Assembly (NCBI RefSeq): GCF_000308875.1
Contig: NZ_BAGL01000123.1
Span: 1-64,000 of the forward strand
Direction of reading: 5' to 3'
From: Nocardia transvalensis NBRC 15921
GTDB lineage: Bacteria; Actinomycetota; Actinomycetes; Mycobacteriales; Mycobacteriaceae
DNA: 64,000 nt
The translations under genes and the position numbers were made by a program. This document shows positions 42,381 through 51,800 of the stretch, piece after piece (positions within the stretch are counted from its first letter, which is position 1; each line of letters starts with the position of its first letter). Below the pieces are notes generated by a model that was not told where the DNA came from, did not search any database, and worked only from the letters and a program-made list of their open reading frames with translations.

Positions 42381-42407
42381 TTCCCAGAGCTGGCGACGTG
42401 GGACACT
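42381..42407 (+). promoter_or_regulatory. Palindrome plus GACACT before the 105-residue gene
   Basis: TTCCCA-GAGC-TGGCGA (42381-42396), then CGTGG and GACACT (42402-42407), leader of about 30 bases to the ATG at 42444. One base of the right half is off consensus (TGGCGA) and one base of GACAAT is changed, but the geometry is identical to the other copies. Confidence 0.6.
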
Positions 42408-42443
42408 GCAGGAGTACCGGTACACAAGAAAGAGGGCTTCGGT

Positions 42444-42761
42444 ATGGGCGGCGTAGTTGATCAAGACTCGGACAACCTGCGGGGCGAGGGCAACAAAGAC
42501 CAAGGCCGGGCTCCCGTCTTCGACGCGCGCTCCGAGACCAACGAAGACTACGACAGTCAGTTCTACGGCGCTTACGGATATGCGGCGCATCAGTTCTACG
42601 CGCGGGCAGTGGGTGGGTTCAAACCCGCTCACAAGCAGGGCTGGACCGATACGCGCGACCTCAGCCAAGGTACCGGCGATACAGCCCACTCGACGGCCAA
42701 CGCGTTCGATACCGTGGACGAGCACGGCCGTGTACAGGTGCGCGGAGCCACCCCGGAGTAA
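42444..42761 (+). CDS. Small acidic protein, unrecognised
   Basis: A 105-residue protein rich in Asp, Gly, Tyr and His (DARSETNEDYDSQFYGAYGYAAHQFYARA). No transmembrane segment, signal peptide or WXG motif is present. It has its own copy of the locus promoter and ends 19 bases before a strong terminator, so it is a separate transcription unit. Translation is supported by the promoter, the RBS-like AGAGGG ahead of the ATG and the terminator. I do not recognise a family. Confidence 0.6.
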   Translation: MGGVVDQDSDNLRGEGNKDQGRAPVFDARSETNEDYDSQFYGAYGYAAHQFYARAVGGFKPAHKQGWTDTRDLSQGTGDTAHSTANAFDTVDEHGRVQVRGATPE

Positions 42762-42779
42762 ACAGCGCAGATCCGCGCG

Positions 42780-42817
42780 CCACCGGCTCCCTGTCCCGGA
42801 GCCGGTGGCGATTTTTT
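42780..42817. terminator. Rho-independent terminator between convergent genes
   Basis: An 11-bp perfect stem, CCACCGGCTCC (42780-42790) and GGAGCCGGTGG (42798-42808), with a 7-base loop, then CGA and a run of six T (42812-42817). It terminates the 105-residue gene on the plus strand. The minus-strand gene ends at 42816 and shares the hairpin. Confidence 0.9.
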
Positions 42818-43970
42818 ATGTGACCGTGCCGGTTTCGACCGTGAGCGTGCCGGGTTCGTGGCCGTCCTCGGCTTCCTTCTGCTCGTCCGTCGCCTGCCCG
42901 CCGGTCTGCTGGGTATTCGAGGCAGGCCGATCGCGCCGGGCCTGGAGCGGGGCCTTGACGTTGGGCAGAGCGGTTGCGCCCGCGGCGTTCTTGGCATCTG
43001 CGGGTTGCGCCTGAGCCGGGGCTCCGGTGTTCGCGACCGGCTGCCCGGGCGGCGCGGCAGCCGGTGCCGCGCCGGGGGCGCCGACGGCATTCGGATCGGC
43101 GGGCGGTGCTCCCGGCGTCCCGGGCGGGGCGCCGGCCTGGTCGGCCTTGCCCTGCTCCTCGTGCTTCTCCTGCTCCTTCTTCAACGCGTCCATGACCGGG
43201 GGCGCCAGCGAGGCCAGCCCCATCGGGATCATCGCCAGCATCGGGAGCAGGGATTCCAGACCGCCGCCACCGCCGCCCTGGGCGCCTCCGGCTTGGCCGC
43301 CGGAGCCTTGCGAGCCCTTCGAACCGCCGGCCACGGCATCGTTCACCGTGGCCTGCGCGTCGACCAGCTTGTACACCGCCTCGACCGCTTCGGAGATGTG
43401 CCACATCAGGGCTTCTTCCTGTGCGGCCTTGAGCTTTCCGCTGCCGACCGCCTTCAGCTTGCCCTTGAGTTCGTTGACGATGTGCTTGATCGCGGTCAGG
43501 GTGTCGGCCGCCCCGTTGGCGACGTCCAGCGACGCCTGCACCACTTCGTCGTCGACCTCGAGCAACGACTTCTGGCGTTTCTGCACCATGTCGACGGCCT
43601 TGCGATATTCCTTCGACGCCTCGCCCTCGCCGAGGCTCTCGAAGATCTGCGGTTGCAGGAGGTCGTCCACTTTGGGTGGCAGCTCCGGCGTGCCGCGGCC
43701 GAGCAGGTCGACCGCGGTCTGAATGGCGGTCTCCGCAAGCTTGACGAAGGATTTCAACGCGGCCGACGCGCCCGCGGGGGGAGTCAGTGTGACGGTCCAG
43801 TAGTGCTTTCCGACCCCCTTGCCGGAGGATTTCGCCGCGGTGGCGGTCGCCTCCGTCCCGGAGGAGAACAGCGACGTCGCCGCCGATTGGAGCGGGGTGC
43901 CCGCCAGTGGCGAATCGGTGCCGAGCGACAACGCGTTGCCGAGACCGCTTTCCGCCGTGCTCGCCGCCAT
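42816..43970 (-). CDS. Helical candidate ESX-secreted protein
   Basis: Start chosen at the ATG at 43970 (strong AGGGG site just upstream); the 43997 ATG lies too close to the predicted -10 box. The 384-residue product has a Ser/Thr/Ala-rich start and a helical region (about 60-225) with charged helices such as SKEYRKAVDMVQKRQKSLLEV and LKGKLKAVGSGKLKAAQEEALMW. A Gly run with a hydrophobic patch (GLESLLPMLAMIPMGLASLAP) and a Pro/Ala/Gln-rich tail follow. No signal peptide. The layout (helices, Met/Leu-Pro patch, disordered tail) resembles the other candidate effectors of the locus; the family is unrecognised. Confidence 0.72.
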   Translation of the reverse strand: MAASTAESGLGNALSLGTDSPLAGTPLQSAATSLFSSGTEATATAAKSSGKGVGKHYWTVTLTPPAGASAALKSFVKLAETAIQTAVDLLGRGTPELPPKVDDLLQPQIFESLGEGEASKEYRKAVDMVQKRQKSLLEVDDEVVQASLDVANGAADTLTAIKHIVNELKGKLKAVGSGKLKAAQEEALMWHISEAVEAVYKLVDAQATVNDAVAGGSKGSQGSGGQAGGAQGGGGGGLESLLPMLAMIPMGLASLAPPVMDALKKEQEKHEEQGKADQAGAPPGTPGAPPADPNAVGAPGAAPAAAPPGQPVANTGAPAQAQPADAKNAAGATALPNVKAPLQARRDRPASNTQQTGGQATDEQKEAEDGHEPGTLTVETGTVT

Positions 43971-43999
43971 AGCCCCTCGCCTCCTCGGAAATCCCACTC

Positions 44000-44026
44000 A
44001 TTGTCACTTCTTCCCGAGATTGGGAA
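44000..44026 (-). promoter_or_regulatory. Palindrome plus GACAAT, minus strand
   Basis: On the minus strand TTCCCA-ATCT-CGGGAA (44026 to 44011), then GAAGT and GACAAT (44005 to 44000), followed by GAGTGGG as in other copies. It drives the minus-strand helical protein gene. The same palindrome sits between two divergent genes, so it may also affect the NlpC/P60 gene at 44167. Confidence 0.7.
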
Positions 44027-44166
44027 GGAGACGCGTTCCGATCGAGAGATGCTATAGCGGATAGTCGCTGGCAACTCCTGTATGCGCGATCCGCGTGATT
44101 CGCGCCGGCGCACCACGGTCGGCCCGGACTCGAAAGGCAGTCGGTGATGAACGATGGCGAGGTCGT

Positions 44167-45153
44167 ATGCCGACGCTGAACGAGGATCTGGATTCGGTGC
44201 TGCATTCGCTGCTCGGCCTCTACGGCGCGGGCCAGCCCGAACAGGCCGGGATGGCCGCGAAGGTTCGTGAGATGGCCGAGGCCGCGGCCGATGGCTTCCG
44301 CGGCGCAGGCTCGACCGGATACGCCGACGCGCATGCCATGCGCACCTCGGTCGTCGCCTCGCACGCCGACAAGGACGGTGTCGTGGAGAAGGCCGTCGGG
44401 ACCACGGGCGGCGAAACCCTCAACGGCCGCAACCACATCAGCAATCAGATCGCCGATCTGCAGACCCGGCTCCGCGCGATCGCGACGATCGGCGATTCCC
44501 GGTTCAGCGGTCCCGCGATGCTGGACGCCGCGCACGCGACGATCACCAGCGCCACCCGCCAGGTCGACACGGACGTCGCTGCGGCCCAGCGTCAGGCCGC
44601 GGCGATCTCGCCCCCCGCGGCGCCACAGCGCAAGGCGCGGCACGTGGCGGCCTCCCCGACCCGTCGCCGCCGTCGCCGCAGATCGCGGTCCCAAGCGCAG
44701 TCGGTATCCCACGCGACTGGGGCGACGCGGTCGCGCAGCAAGAGCAGGAGCAGGCCCTACACCTCCGACGGCACCGCGGGCGGGAATGCCGTCCGGGCCG
44801 CGAGCGCCTGGCTCGGCGCGCCGTACATCTGGGGCGGGGGCGGCGCCGGCGGGCCCAGCGGAGGCGGCTTCGACTGCTCCGGTCTGACGCAGTACGCCGT
44901 CGCGCAGGCGACGGATGGTCAAGTGGTGTTGCCGCGCACCACCTACGAGCAGATCTACAGCGGCGACCGGGTTCCGGTCCAGGACGTCCGGCCCGGCGAT
45001 CTGGTGTTTCCCGCGAGTTCGTTCAGCGCGCGTGGTCCCGAACACGTACAACTCGCGGCGGGCGGCGGCATGGTGATCGAGGCCCCGTACTCGGGCTCGA
45101 CCGTCAGATGGACGAAGATGCCCAGCGACGCGGTCGTGATCCGGGTGATGTGA
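44167..45153 (+). CDS. NlpC/P60 endopeptidase with ESX-type helical N-terminus
   Basis: A 328-residue protein. The N-terminal helical domain (residues 1-150) is followed by a basic linker (TRRRRRRSRS) and a C-terminal NlpC/P60 domain. The domain has GAPYIWGGGG, nucleophile Cys237 (FDCSGLTQYA), LPRTTYEQ and His293 (GPEHVQLA). It should hydrolyse peptidoglycan peptide bonds. It has no signal peptide, so export by the local secretion machinery is plausible. It is the third NlpC/P60-type product of the locus and one of the two with both catalytic residues. Confidence 0.87.
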   Translation: MPTLNEDLDSVLHSLLGLYGAGQPEQAGMAAKVREMAEAAADGFRGAGSTGYADAHAMRTSVVASHADKDGVVEKAVGTTGGETLNGRNHISNQIADLQTRLRAIATIGDSRFSGPAMLDAAHATITSATRQVDTDVAAAQRQAAAISPPAAPQRKARHVAASPTRRRRRRRSRSQAQSVSHATGATRSRSKSRSRPYTSDGTAGGNAVRAASAWLGAPYIWGGGGAGGPSGGGFDCSGLTQYAVAQATDGQVVLPRTTYEQIYSGDRVPVQDVRPGDLVFPASSFSARGPEHVQLAAGGGMVIEAPYSGSTVRWTKMPSDAVVIRVM

Positions 45154-45324
45154 GGGGCGAAGCGAGCCAGGTGCTGCGCCGCGGTCGACGGCCGCTGACC
45201 TCCTTCGGCCGCGGCGCAGCGAGTTGTCGGGATGAGGGAGGTCCGACAGCTCTGCACAGAGGGAACTACGTCCTTCGCGGCGGCCGGTGGCCGGATCGCG
45301 ACCACCGGGCCGCCGGCCCGGAAA

Positions 45325-45351
45325 GGTTATCGGGATGAGGGACCGATAACC
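45325..45351. promoter_or_regulatory. Inverted repeat in the gap before eccA
   Basis: GGTTATCGG (45325-45333) and CCGATAACC (45343-45351) form a perfect 9-bp stem with a 9-base loop, in the 400-base gap 45154-45553. There is no T-run. It could be a terminator of the NlpC/P60 gene or an operator. The remainder of the gap holds the palindrome at 45473 and no gene I can support. Confidence 0.45.
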
Positions 45352-45472
45352 TCGGCACTGAATGTACCGCCATTCGACGGCTCATTCAATAGTGGGCCGT
45401 AATATTCGCGAAGCTTTTGTCGCCGGTGCAGGTGGTGACCCCTTTCGCCACCGGGCCGGATGTCGTCGCGTG

Positions 45473-45488
45473 TTCTCAACACTGGGAA
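45473..45488 (+). promoter_or_regulatory. Palindrome variant before eccA
   Basis: TTCTCA-ACAC-TGGGAA (45473-45488), one mismatch in the left half. The hexamer five bases downstream (GGTGCG) is a poor match to GACAAT. It lies 66 bases before the eccA ATG, so the ESX core probably shares the same control. Confidence 0.55.
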
Positions 45489-45553
45489 GCTTTGGTGCGG
45501 CCCCCGGAGGGCCGGAGTGTCTACCCTTCGGGCAGGCGACAGTGGCGAAAGGG

Positions 45554-47323
45554 ATGTCCAGGGTGTCAGCGGCCGAGGACGCGTTCTACACGGGTGTTCA
45601 ATCTCTGGGATTGGTCGCCGGGGGTGGGCGCAATGAAGCACAGGCATTGGCGGCCTTCAGGGCGGCCACCGACCTCGATCCGGATATGTGCGACGCCTGG
45701 CTGGGCCGCGCGATGGCCGGTGAGGTCACCGCCGAGGTGATCTACGGGGCGTACCGTTCGGTACACAATCTGTATCGCGATCAGCAGCGGGCGGGGCTCG
45801 TCGACCGCTCGCTGTGGTGCCAGGTCGAGATCGGGATGTATGGGCTGCGGGTGGCCATGGCCGACCGCGACCAGATCTCGATCGCTCAGGCCTGCGCCTA
45901 CGCGCAGGTGGGCGAGTGGGCCGAGGCCGACGCCATCCTCGACGAGGTGCCCGCCGACGACGTGGGCACCTTCGTCCGGATGTCGCTGTACTACCGCACC
46001 GCCCGATGGACCGATGTGCTGGCGGCGCGCAACGCGCGGCCGATGCTCGAGGACGGATTGCTCGACATCGCGGCCGAGTTGATGTCGACGCAGGCGCTGA
46101 CGCACCTCGGCCGCTACGGGGAGGCCACGCCGCGCGCCCAGCGGATCGTCGAGGACAGTTCCTCCGGCAACCTCTCCTACATCTGGGCCGACGCGCACTT
46201 CCTGCTCGGCATGCTGATGCGGCACACCGGCGAGCACGAGTCCGCCGACCGCATCCTCAAAGGGTTGCAGGGTTCCTCGCTGTGGCCGGAGCGCGAGGAC
46301 TGGCAACGCGCGGTGCGGGACAAGACCTTCCGGCTCGAGGTCACCACCCCCGACCTGATCGCCTCGCGCGGCAATATCTGGGACCCGAAGTCCGGCGACG
46401 ATCCCACCGAGGCCGCCGCCACCGAGGCTCGCAAGGAGCGCGAGTCGCTGCTGTCGGAGGCATCGGAGATCCTGCAGTCCCAGATCGGCATGGATTCGGT
46501 CAAAGAGCAGGTCGAGCGGCTGAAGTCGGGCGTGCTGATGGATCAGGTCCGGGCCCGGCGCGGGCTGGCCGTGGAATCGCGCTCCCAGCACCTGATCTTC
46601 TCCGGCCCGCCCGGAACCGGTAAGACCACCATCGCCCGGGTGATCGCCAAGATCCTCGCGGGCCTGGGCGTCGTGGAGAATCCCGAGGTCGTGGAGGCCT
46701 CGCGTAACGATATGGTCGGCACACACCTGGGGCACACCGCGCCCAAGACGAACGCGCTGATCGACTCGGCGCTCGGCGGCGTGCTGTTCATCGACGAGGC
46801 CTACACCCTCATCCAGGAAGGCCTGTCCGGTGGCGACGCGTTCGGCAAGGAAGCCGTCGACACCCTGCTGGCGCGCATGGAGAACGACCGCAGCAAGCTG
46901 GTCGTGATCATCGCCGGATACGAGGACGAGATCGATCGCTTCATGTCCTCCAACGACGGTCTGGCCTCTCGCTTCACCAAGCGGATCCGCTTCTCCAGCT
47001 ACGGTGCCGACGAACTGGTCCAGATTGCGGATCACATTGCGAAGAAGAAGGATTCGCTGCTGTCCGAACAGGCCCGGGGCGTCCTGCGCGACCGCTGCGA
47101 GCAGTTGTCGGAGCAGACCCGCAAGGGCCGCCGCCTGATCGACCTCGCCGGTAACGGCCGCTTCATCCGCAACGTGGTCGAGGCGGCCGAATCCGAACGC
47201 GACTACCGCTTCACGCGGGACAACATCGACGTCTCCGCCTTGACCGACGAGGAACTCATGACGATCGACGCCTTCGACGTCAGCGCCGCGCTGGCCGGGT
47301 TGGCGCCGACGACGACGGGCTGA
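45554..47323 (+). CDS. eccA: ESX ATPase EccA
   Basis: A 589-residue CbxX/CfqX-type AAA+ protein. The N-terminal TPR domain (about 1-290) is followed by the ATPase domain with Walker A GPPGTGKTTIA (about 352-362), Walker B VLFIDEAYTL (about 410) and the sensor region. EccA is the cytosolic motor that dissociates EspG-substrate complexes in type VII secretion. Start chosen at ATG 45554, giving a product of the family's usual length; the frame open to 45362 upstream has no motif. The next gene eccB begins three bases after the stop. Confidence 0.93.
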   Translation: MSRVSAAEDAFYTGVQSLGLVAGGGRNEAQALAAFRAATDLDPDMCDAWLGRAMAGEVTAEVIYGAYRSVHNLYRDQQRAGLVDRSLWCQVEIGMYGLRVAMADRDQISIAQACAYAQVGEWAEADAILDEVPADDVGTFVRMSLYYRTARWTDVLAARNARPMLEDGLLDIAAELMSTQALTHLGRYGEATPRAQRIVEDSSSGNLSYIWADAHFLLGMLMRHTGEHESADRILKGLQGSSLWPEREDWQRAVRDKTFRLEVTTPDLIASRGNIWDPKSGDDPTEAAATEARKERESLLSEASEILQSQIGMDSVKEQVERLKSGVLMDQVRARRGLAVESRSQHLIFSGPPGTGKTTIARVIAKILAGLGVVENPEVVEASRNDMVGTHLGHTAPKTNALIDSALGGVLFIDEAYTLIQEGLSGGDAFGKEAVDTLLARMENDRSKLVVIIAGYEDEIDRFMSSNDGLASRFTKRIRFSSYGADELVQIADHIAKKKDSLLSEQARGVLRDRCEQLSEQTRKGRRLIDLAGNGRFIRNVVEAAESERDYRFTRDNIDVSALTDEELMTIDAFDVSAALAGLAPTTTG

Positions 47324-47326
47324 CCC

Positions 47327-48877
47327 GTGGCCCGTTTCCGGGTGGTGACCAAACACCAGATCTCGGGCTGGCGCTTCCTCCTGCGCCGGATCGAGCATGC
47401 TCTGGTGCGGCGTGACGCGTCGATGGTCGACGATCCGCAACGCGGCCGGTCCACGGCACTCTCGATCGGAATCGCGCTGGCGTGTGTCGCCGTGGCCGGG
47501 GCCGCGGTGCTCGCTTTCTTCAAGCCGGCCAAGCACGTCGGCAGCGCGAAGATCGTGGCGGACAAGGATTCCGGGGCACTGTTCGTCCATCTCGGGGACC
47601 GGTTGTTCCCCGCGCTCAACCTGACCTCCGCGCGACTCATCGTCGGCTCCGCGGAGAATCCCGTGCCGGTGTCGGGTGACGAGTTGAAGTCGTACCCACG
47701 GGGGCCGCTGGTCGGCATCCCGGGCGCGCCGGGGAGCATCGTCGACCGCGGCGGGCAGGACTCCTCGTGGGCGGTATGCGACGCGGTGCAGATCGGGGCG
47801 TCGGCGCCCATCAACCGCGAGACCGGATTGCCCACCCGCGCCCAGTCACCGGTGCGGACCACGGCCATCCACGCGCCGCTCACTGTCGACGGAGAAAGCA
47901 CGCGGCAGCTGGGTGAGAACGAAGCGCGCCTGCTGCGCGACGACAATACGACCTGGCTGGTGTACCGCAGCGGTTCCGGTGTGGTGCGTGCGGCGATCGA
48001 TCCCGGCGACTCCGCGGTAGGACTGGCCCTGGGTATCGATGCGACGGCGCCGGTGATACCCGCGTCCAAAGGTTTGATCGGGGCGATACCCGAGGTGGCG
48101 CCGCTGCGGGTGCCGCGGGTGCCGCAGGCCGGGTCGTCCGTCACCCTGGTGACGGGGCTGACCGTCCCGATCGGCGCGATTCTGACCGTCTCGGCGCCCG
48201 ATCGCGGCGCGTCCTACTATGTCGTCTCGGAATCCGGTGTCGTGCAGCTCAGTTCGGTGGTGGCGGCGATGATCCGCAACGCCGACTCCCAGGGCATCGC
48301 GGGGACCCGGACGGTTGGGCCCGATGTGATCGCGTCGAATCTGCGTCCCGGCATCTGGCCGGGAACCCAGAATTTCCCGGATCGCCCGCTGACCATCGTC
48401 GATCCCGCGAAGTCCGCGGTGAGCTGCTATCACTGGTCGAAGACCGGAACCGACGCCAACGCGCTGACCGAGATGGTGGTCGGGCGCCGGCTCCCGCTGC
48501 GTGACGACGAGCAGACCCGGCCGGCCCCGCTCGTGACCGCGCCCACCTCCGGGGGCGCCACCGCCGATGCGGCGTACGTGCCCCGGGACAACGGCCGCTT
48601 CGTCCAGGTGACCGGAGCCGATCCGGTATCGCCGCGCCGGGAATCGCTGTTCTGGGTGTCGGACAGCGGAGTGCGCTACGGCATCATGACGACCGGCCAG
48701 GGCGGCACCGATCCGACCCTGCAGGCGCTGGCCCTGCAGACGCCGGTGCTGGCGCCGTGGAGCATCGTGTCGTTGTTCGCGGTCGGCCCGTCGCTGTCCC
48801 AGTCGGAGGCGAAGATCGCTCACGACGCGATCGCGCCCGACCAGGCGGCCGTCTCGCTGGACGGCGGCCGCCGATGA
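47327..48877 (+). CDS. eccB: ESX core component EccB
   Basis: A 516-residue protein of the membrane core complex. The N-terminal cytosolic signature RFRVVTKHQISGWRFLLRR is at residues 3-21, and a single transmembrane segment (ALSIGIALACVAVAGAAVL) at about 45-63. The large periplasmic domain contains the conserved SWAVCDAV segment. EccB bridges the channel to the outer layers. It begins with GTG and overlaps eccC by ATGA. Confidence 0.94.
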   Translation: MARFRVVTKHQISGWRFLLRRIEHALVRRDASMVDDPQRGRSTALSIGIALACVAVAGAAVLAFFKPAKHVGSAKIVADKDSGALFVHLGDRLFPALNLTSARLIVGSAENPVPVSGDELKSYPRGPLVGIPGAPGSIVDRGGQDSSWAVCDAVQIGASAPINRETGLPTRAQSPVRTTAIHAPLTVDGESTRQLGENEARLLRDDNTTWLVYRSGSGVVRAAIDPGDSAVGLALGIDATAPVIPASKGLIGAIPEVAPLRVPRVPQAGSSVTLVTGLTVPIGAILTVSAPDRGASYYVVSESGVVQLSSVVAAMIRNADSQGIAGTRTVGPDVIASNLRPGIWPGTQNFPDRPLTIVDPAKSAVSCYHWSKTGTDANALTEMVVGRRLPLRDDEQTRPAPLVTAPTSGGATADAAYVPRDNGRFVQVTGADPVSPRRESLFWVSDSGVRYGIMTTGQGGTDPTLQALALQTPVLAPWSIVSLFAVGPSLSQSEAKIAHDAIAPDQAAVSLDGGRR

Positions 48878-51800
48878 GCATCACCCGCCGTTTCGTCCGG
48901 CCGGCGCGCACGGTGCGCGGTCCGAAGGCGCCCGCGGTCACCGAACTTCGCCTGCAGCCCCCGACCGAGCTGCCCAAACCGGTGCCGCCCTCCCGGCTCA
49001 AGATGATCATGCCGGTGGTGATGGTCGCGGCCATGGCCGGGATGATGGTGATGATGTTCCGCAACGGCGGGCAGATGTCGCCGATGATGATGTTCTTCCC
49101 GCTGATGATGCTGGGCTCCATGTTCGGCATGATGGGCGGCTCGCTCGGGGGCGGGGGGTCCAACGCGGCGAGTCTGAACGAGGAGCGCAAGGACTATCTG
49201 CGCAGCCTCGCCGACAACCGGAAGTCCGTGCACACCGCCGAGACCGAGCTGCACGCGTATCTGCGCTACACCCATCCGGGCCCGAACGCGTTGTCCGCGT
49301 TGGTCGGAACCACGCGGATGTGGGAGGTCCAGGTCGCGGCGCCGCAGTTCCTGCGGGTGCGGGTGGGGCGTGGCCGGATCGCCAACCAGGTTCGCGTCAT
49401 CGTCCCCGAGGCCGCGCCGACCTCCGATCTGGATCCGGTCGGTGTGGTCGAACTGACCCGGTTCGCGAAGGCCTATTCGACCGTGGGCGGCATGCCGGTG
49501 GCGATCAACCTGCTGTCGGCGCCACTCGTCGGACTCGACGGTGACGAGGACGAGGTGGGCGCGCTGATCCGGGCGATGCTGGCCGAGGTGATCGTCACGC
49601 ACGGTCCCGATCAGGTCGCGATCGCCGCGGTGCTGTCGGATCCGGACGCGCCGAAATGGTCGTGGCTCAAGTGGCTTCCGCACACCCAGCACGCCACCGA
49701 CACCGATGCGATCGGCTCCAGCCGGATGGTGTATCGCAGCGTGGCCGAGCTACGCGCAAAGGTGCTCGTCGGCCTCAACCGAGGACCGTTCTCGGCCAAC
49801 AGCGAGCCCAGCGCCGACCGCAAGCATTTCCTGCTCATCGTCGATATGGGCAGCGCGATCAGCGAGCGCGACATCTCCGGTATCGACGGCTGCACCTGGC
49901 TGCGCCTGGGCCCGATGGAACAGGCCCTGCCGCGGTCGCTGCGGTTCACCGTGGATCCGGAGGGGACGCTGTTCGAGGTGAACAGCCGTGGTAGCCGGAA
50001 GGTCGGGATCGCCGACGGCATGTCCGTGCCCGCGGTGACGGCGCTGGCGCGGGCCGTCTCCCCGTACCGGCTCTCGACCGTGGTGGAGGCGGTGGTCGCC
50101 GAACAGGCCAGCGGCGGCACGTCCTGGGAGGAGATGGTCGACATCCCGGACCCGGGGGCGGTCCGGATCGAGCGGCAATGGGTCCGGCGGCGTGACACCG
50201 ACCGCGCGCGGCTGAACATCCCGTTCGGCCACGATCCGGCCGGCGGGCTGGTCTACCTCGACATCAAGGAATCCGCCGAAGAGGGTATGGGCCCGCACGG
50301 CATGTGCATCGGCGCGACCGGTTCCGGAAAGTCGGAATTCCTTCGGACCCTTGTGCTTTCGGCGATCGCGACGCATTCGCCGGATGCGTTGAATCTGCTG
50401 CTGGTCGACTTCAAGGGTGGCGCTACCTTCCTGGGCTTCGACCGGTTGCACCACGTCACCGCCGTGGTCACCAACATGGAGGAAGAGGCCGACCTCGTCA
50501 CCCGTATGGAGGACGTGCTCAACGGCGAGATGGCGCGACGGCAGCGCATTCTGCGTGATGCCGGGAACTTCGCCAGCGTGGCCGACTACGAGCGGGCCCG
50601 CGAGCAGGGCGCTCGGCTGCCCCCGCTGCCGACCCTGCTGGTCATCCTCGACGAGTTCGCCGAACTGCTGGAACAGTATCCGAGCTTCGCGAAGCTGTTC
50701 GTCGCGATCGGCCGGCTGGGACGCTCGCTGCGCATCCACCTGCTGCTGGCGTCGCAGAAGGTGCCGGCCAACCGGATGGGCGAGCTCGAGGCGCACCTGT
50801 CCTATCGAGTCGCGTTGCGTACCAACCAGACCGCCGATTCCCGCGACGCCATCGGCACCGCGGACGCCTACCACCTGCCGAAGAAACCGGGCTCGGGGTA
50901 CCTGCGAGTCGGCGCCGGCGATCTGCAACGTTTCCAGGCCGCCTACGTCGGTTCGCCGTACATACCCCCCGCGCAGACGGCCGCGGCCTCGGTGCACCGC
51001 GCCCGGCGTGCCGGTGGCGGCTACCGGCCGCCCCAGCAGTTCACCGCGACTCACATCGTGGACGCCCGACCGGAGCCGGTCGAGCAGGAACCCCTTGTCG
51101 TCGAGGACGTCAAGGACGGCGAGCCGGTGACGCTCATGGAGACGGTCCTGCAGCAGTTCGCCGGGACCGGACGTCCGGCACACAAGATGTGGCTGCCGCC
51201 GCTGAACGTTCCCCCGGCGCTGGAACGCCTGGTTGCCGCGGTGCAGCCGGGCACCCTGGAGATCCCGCTGGCGATCGTGGACAAGCCCCGCCAGCAGGCG
51301 CAGGACGTGTGGTCGGTGGACCTGTCCGGCGCCGGCGGGCACATGGCCGTCGTCGGCGGGCCGCAGTCGGGCAAGTCCACGGTATTGCAGACGTTGATGA
51401 TGTCGGCGGCGCTGACGCACACCCCGGAGCAGGTGCAGTTCTACTGCCTGGACTTCTCGGGTGGTCTGTCCAGCGTGCGCAAGCTGGCGCATGTCGGTTC
51501 CGTCGCGCAGTCACGGGAAGTCGATCGGCTGCGGCGTACCTTCGCGCTGATCACCAATCTGCTGGCGAGTCGCCAGATGTTGTTCACCGAGCTCGAGATC
51601 GACTCCATGCGCGAGTTCCGCCGCCGCCGCAGCGTGCCGGAGGAGTCGGCGCAGATCACCGCGCGGGGCGACATCCACGGCGATGTGTTCGTCGTCATCG
51701 ACGGCTGGGACATCGGCTTCTCCGTCAACGGGCCGTACTACGACGAGTACATGCCCGCCATGGAATCGCTGGCCGTGCAGGGCCTGAACTACGGCATCCA

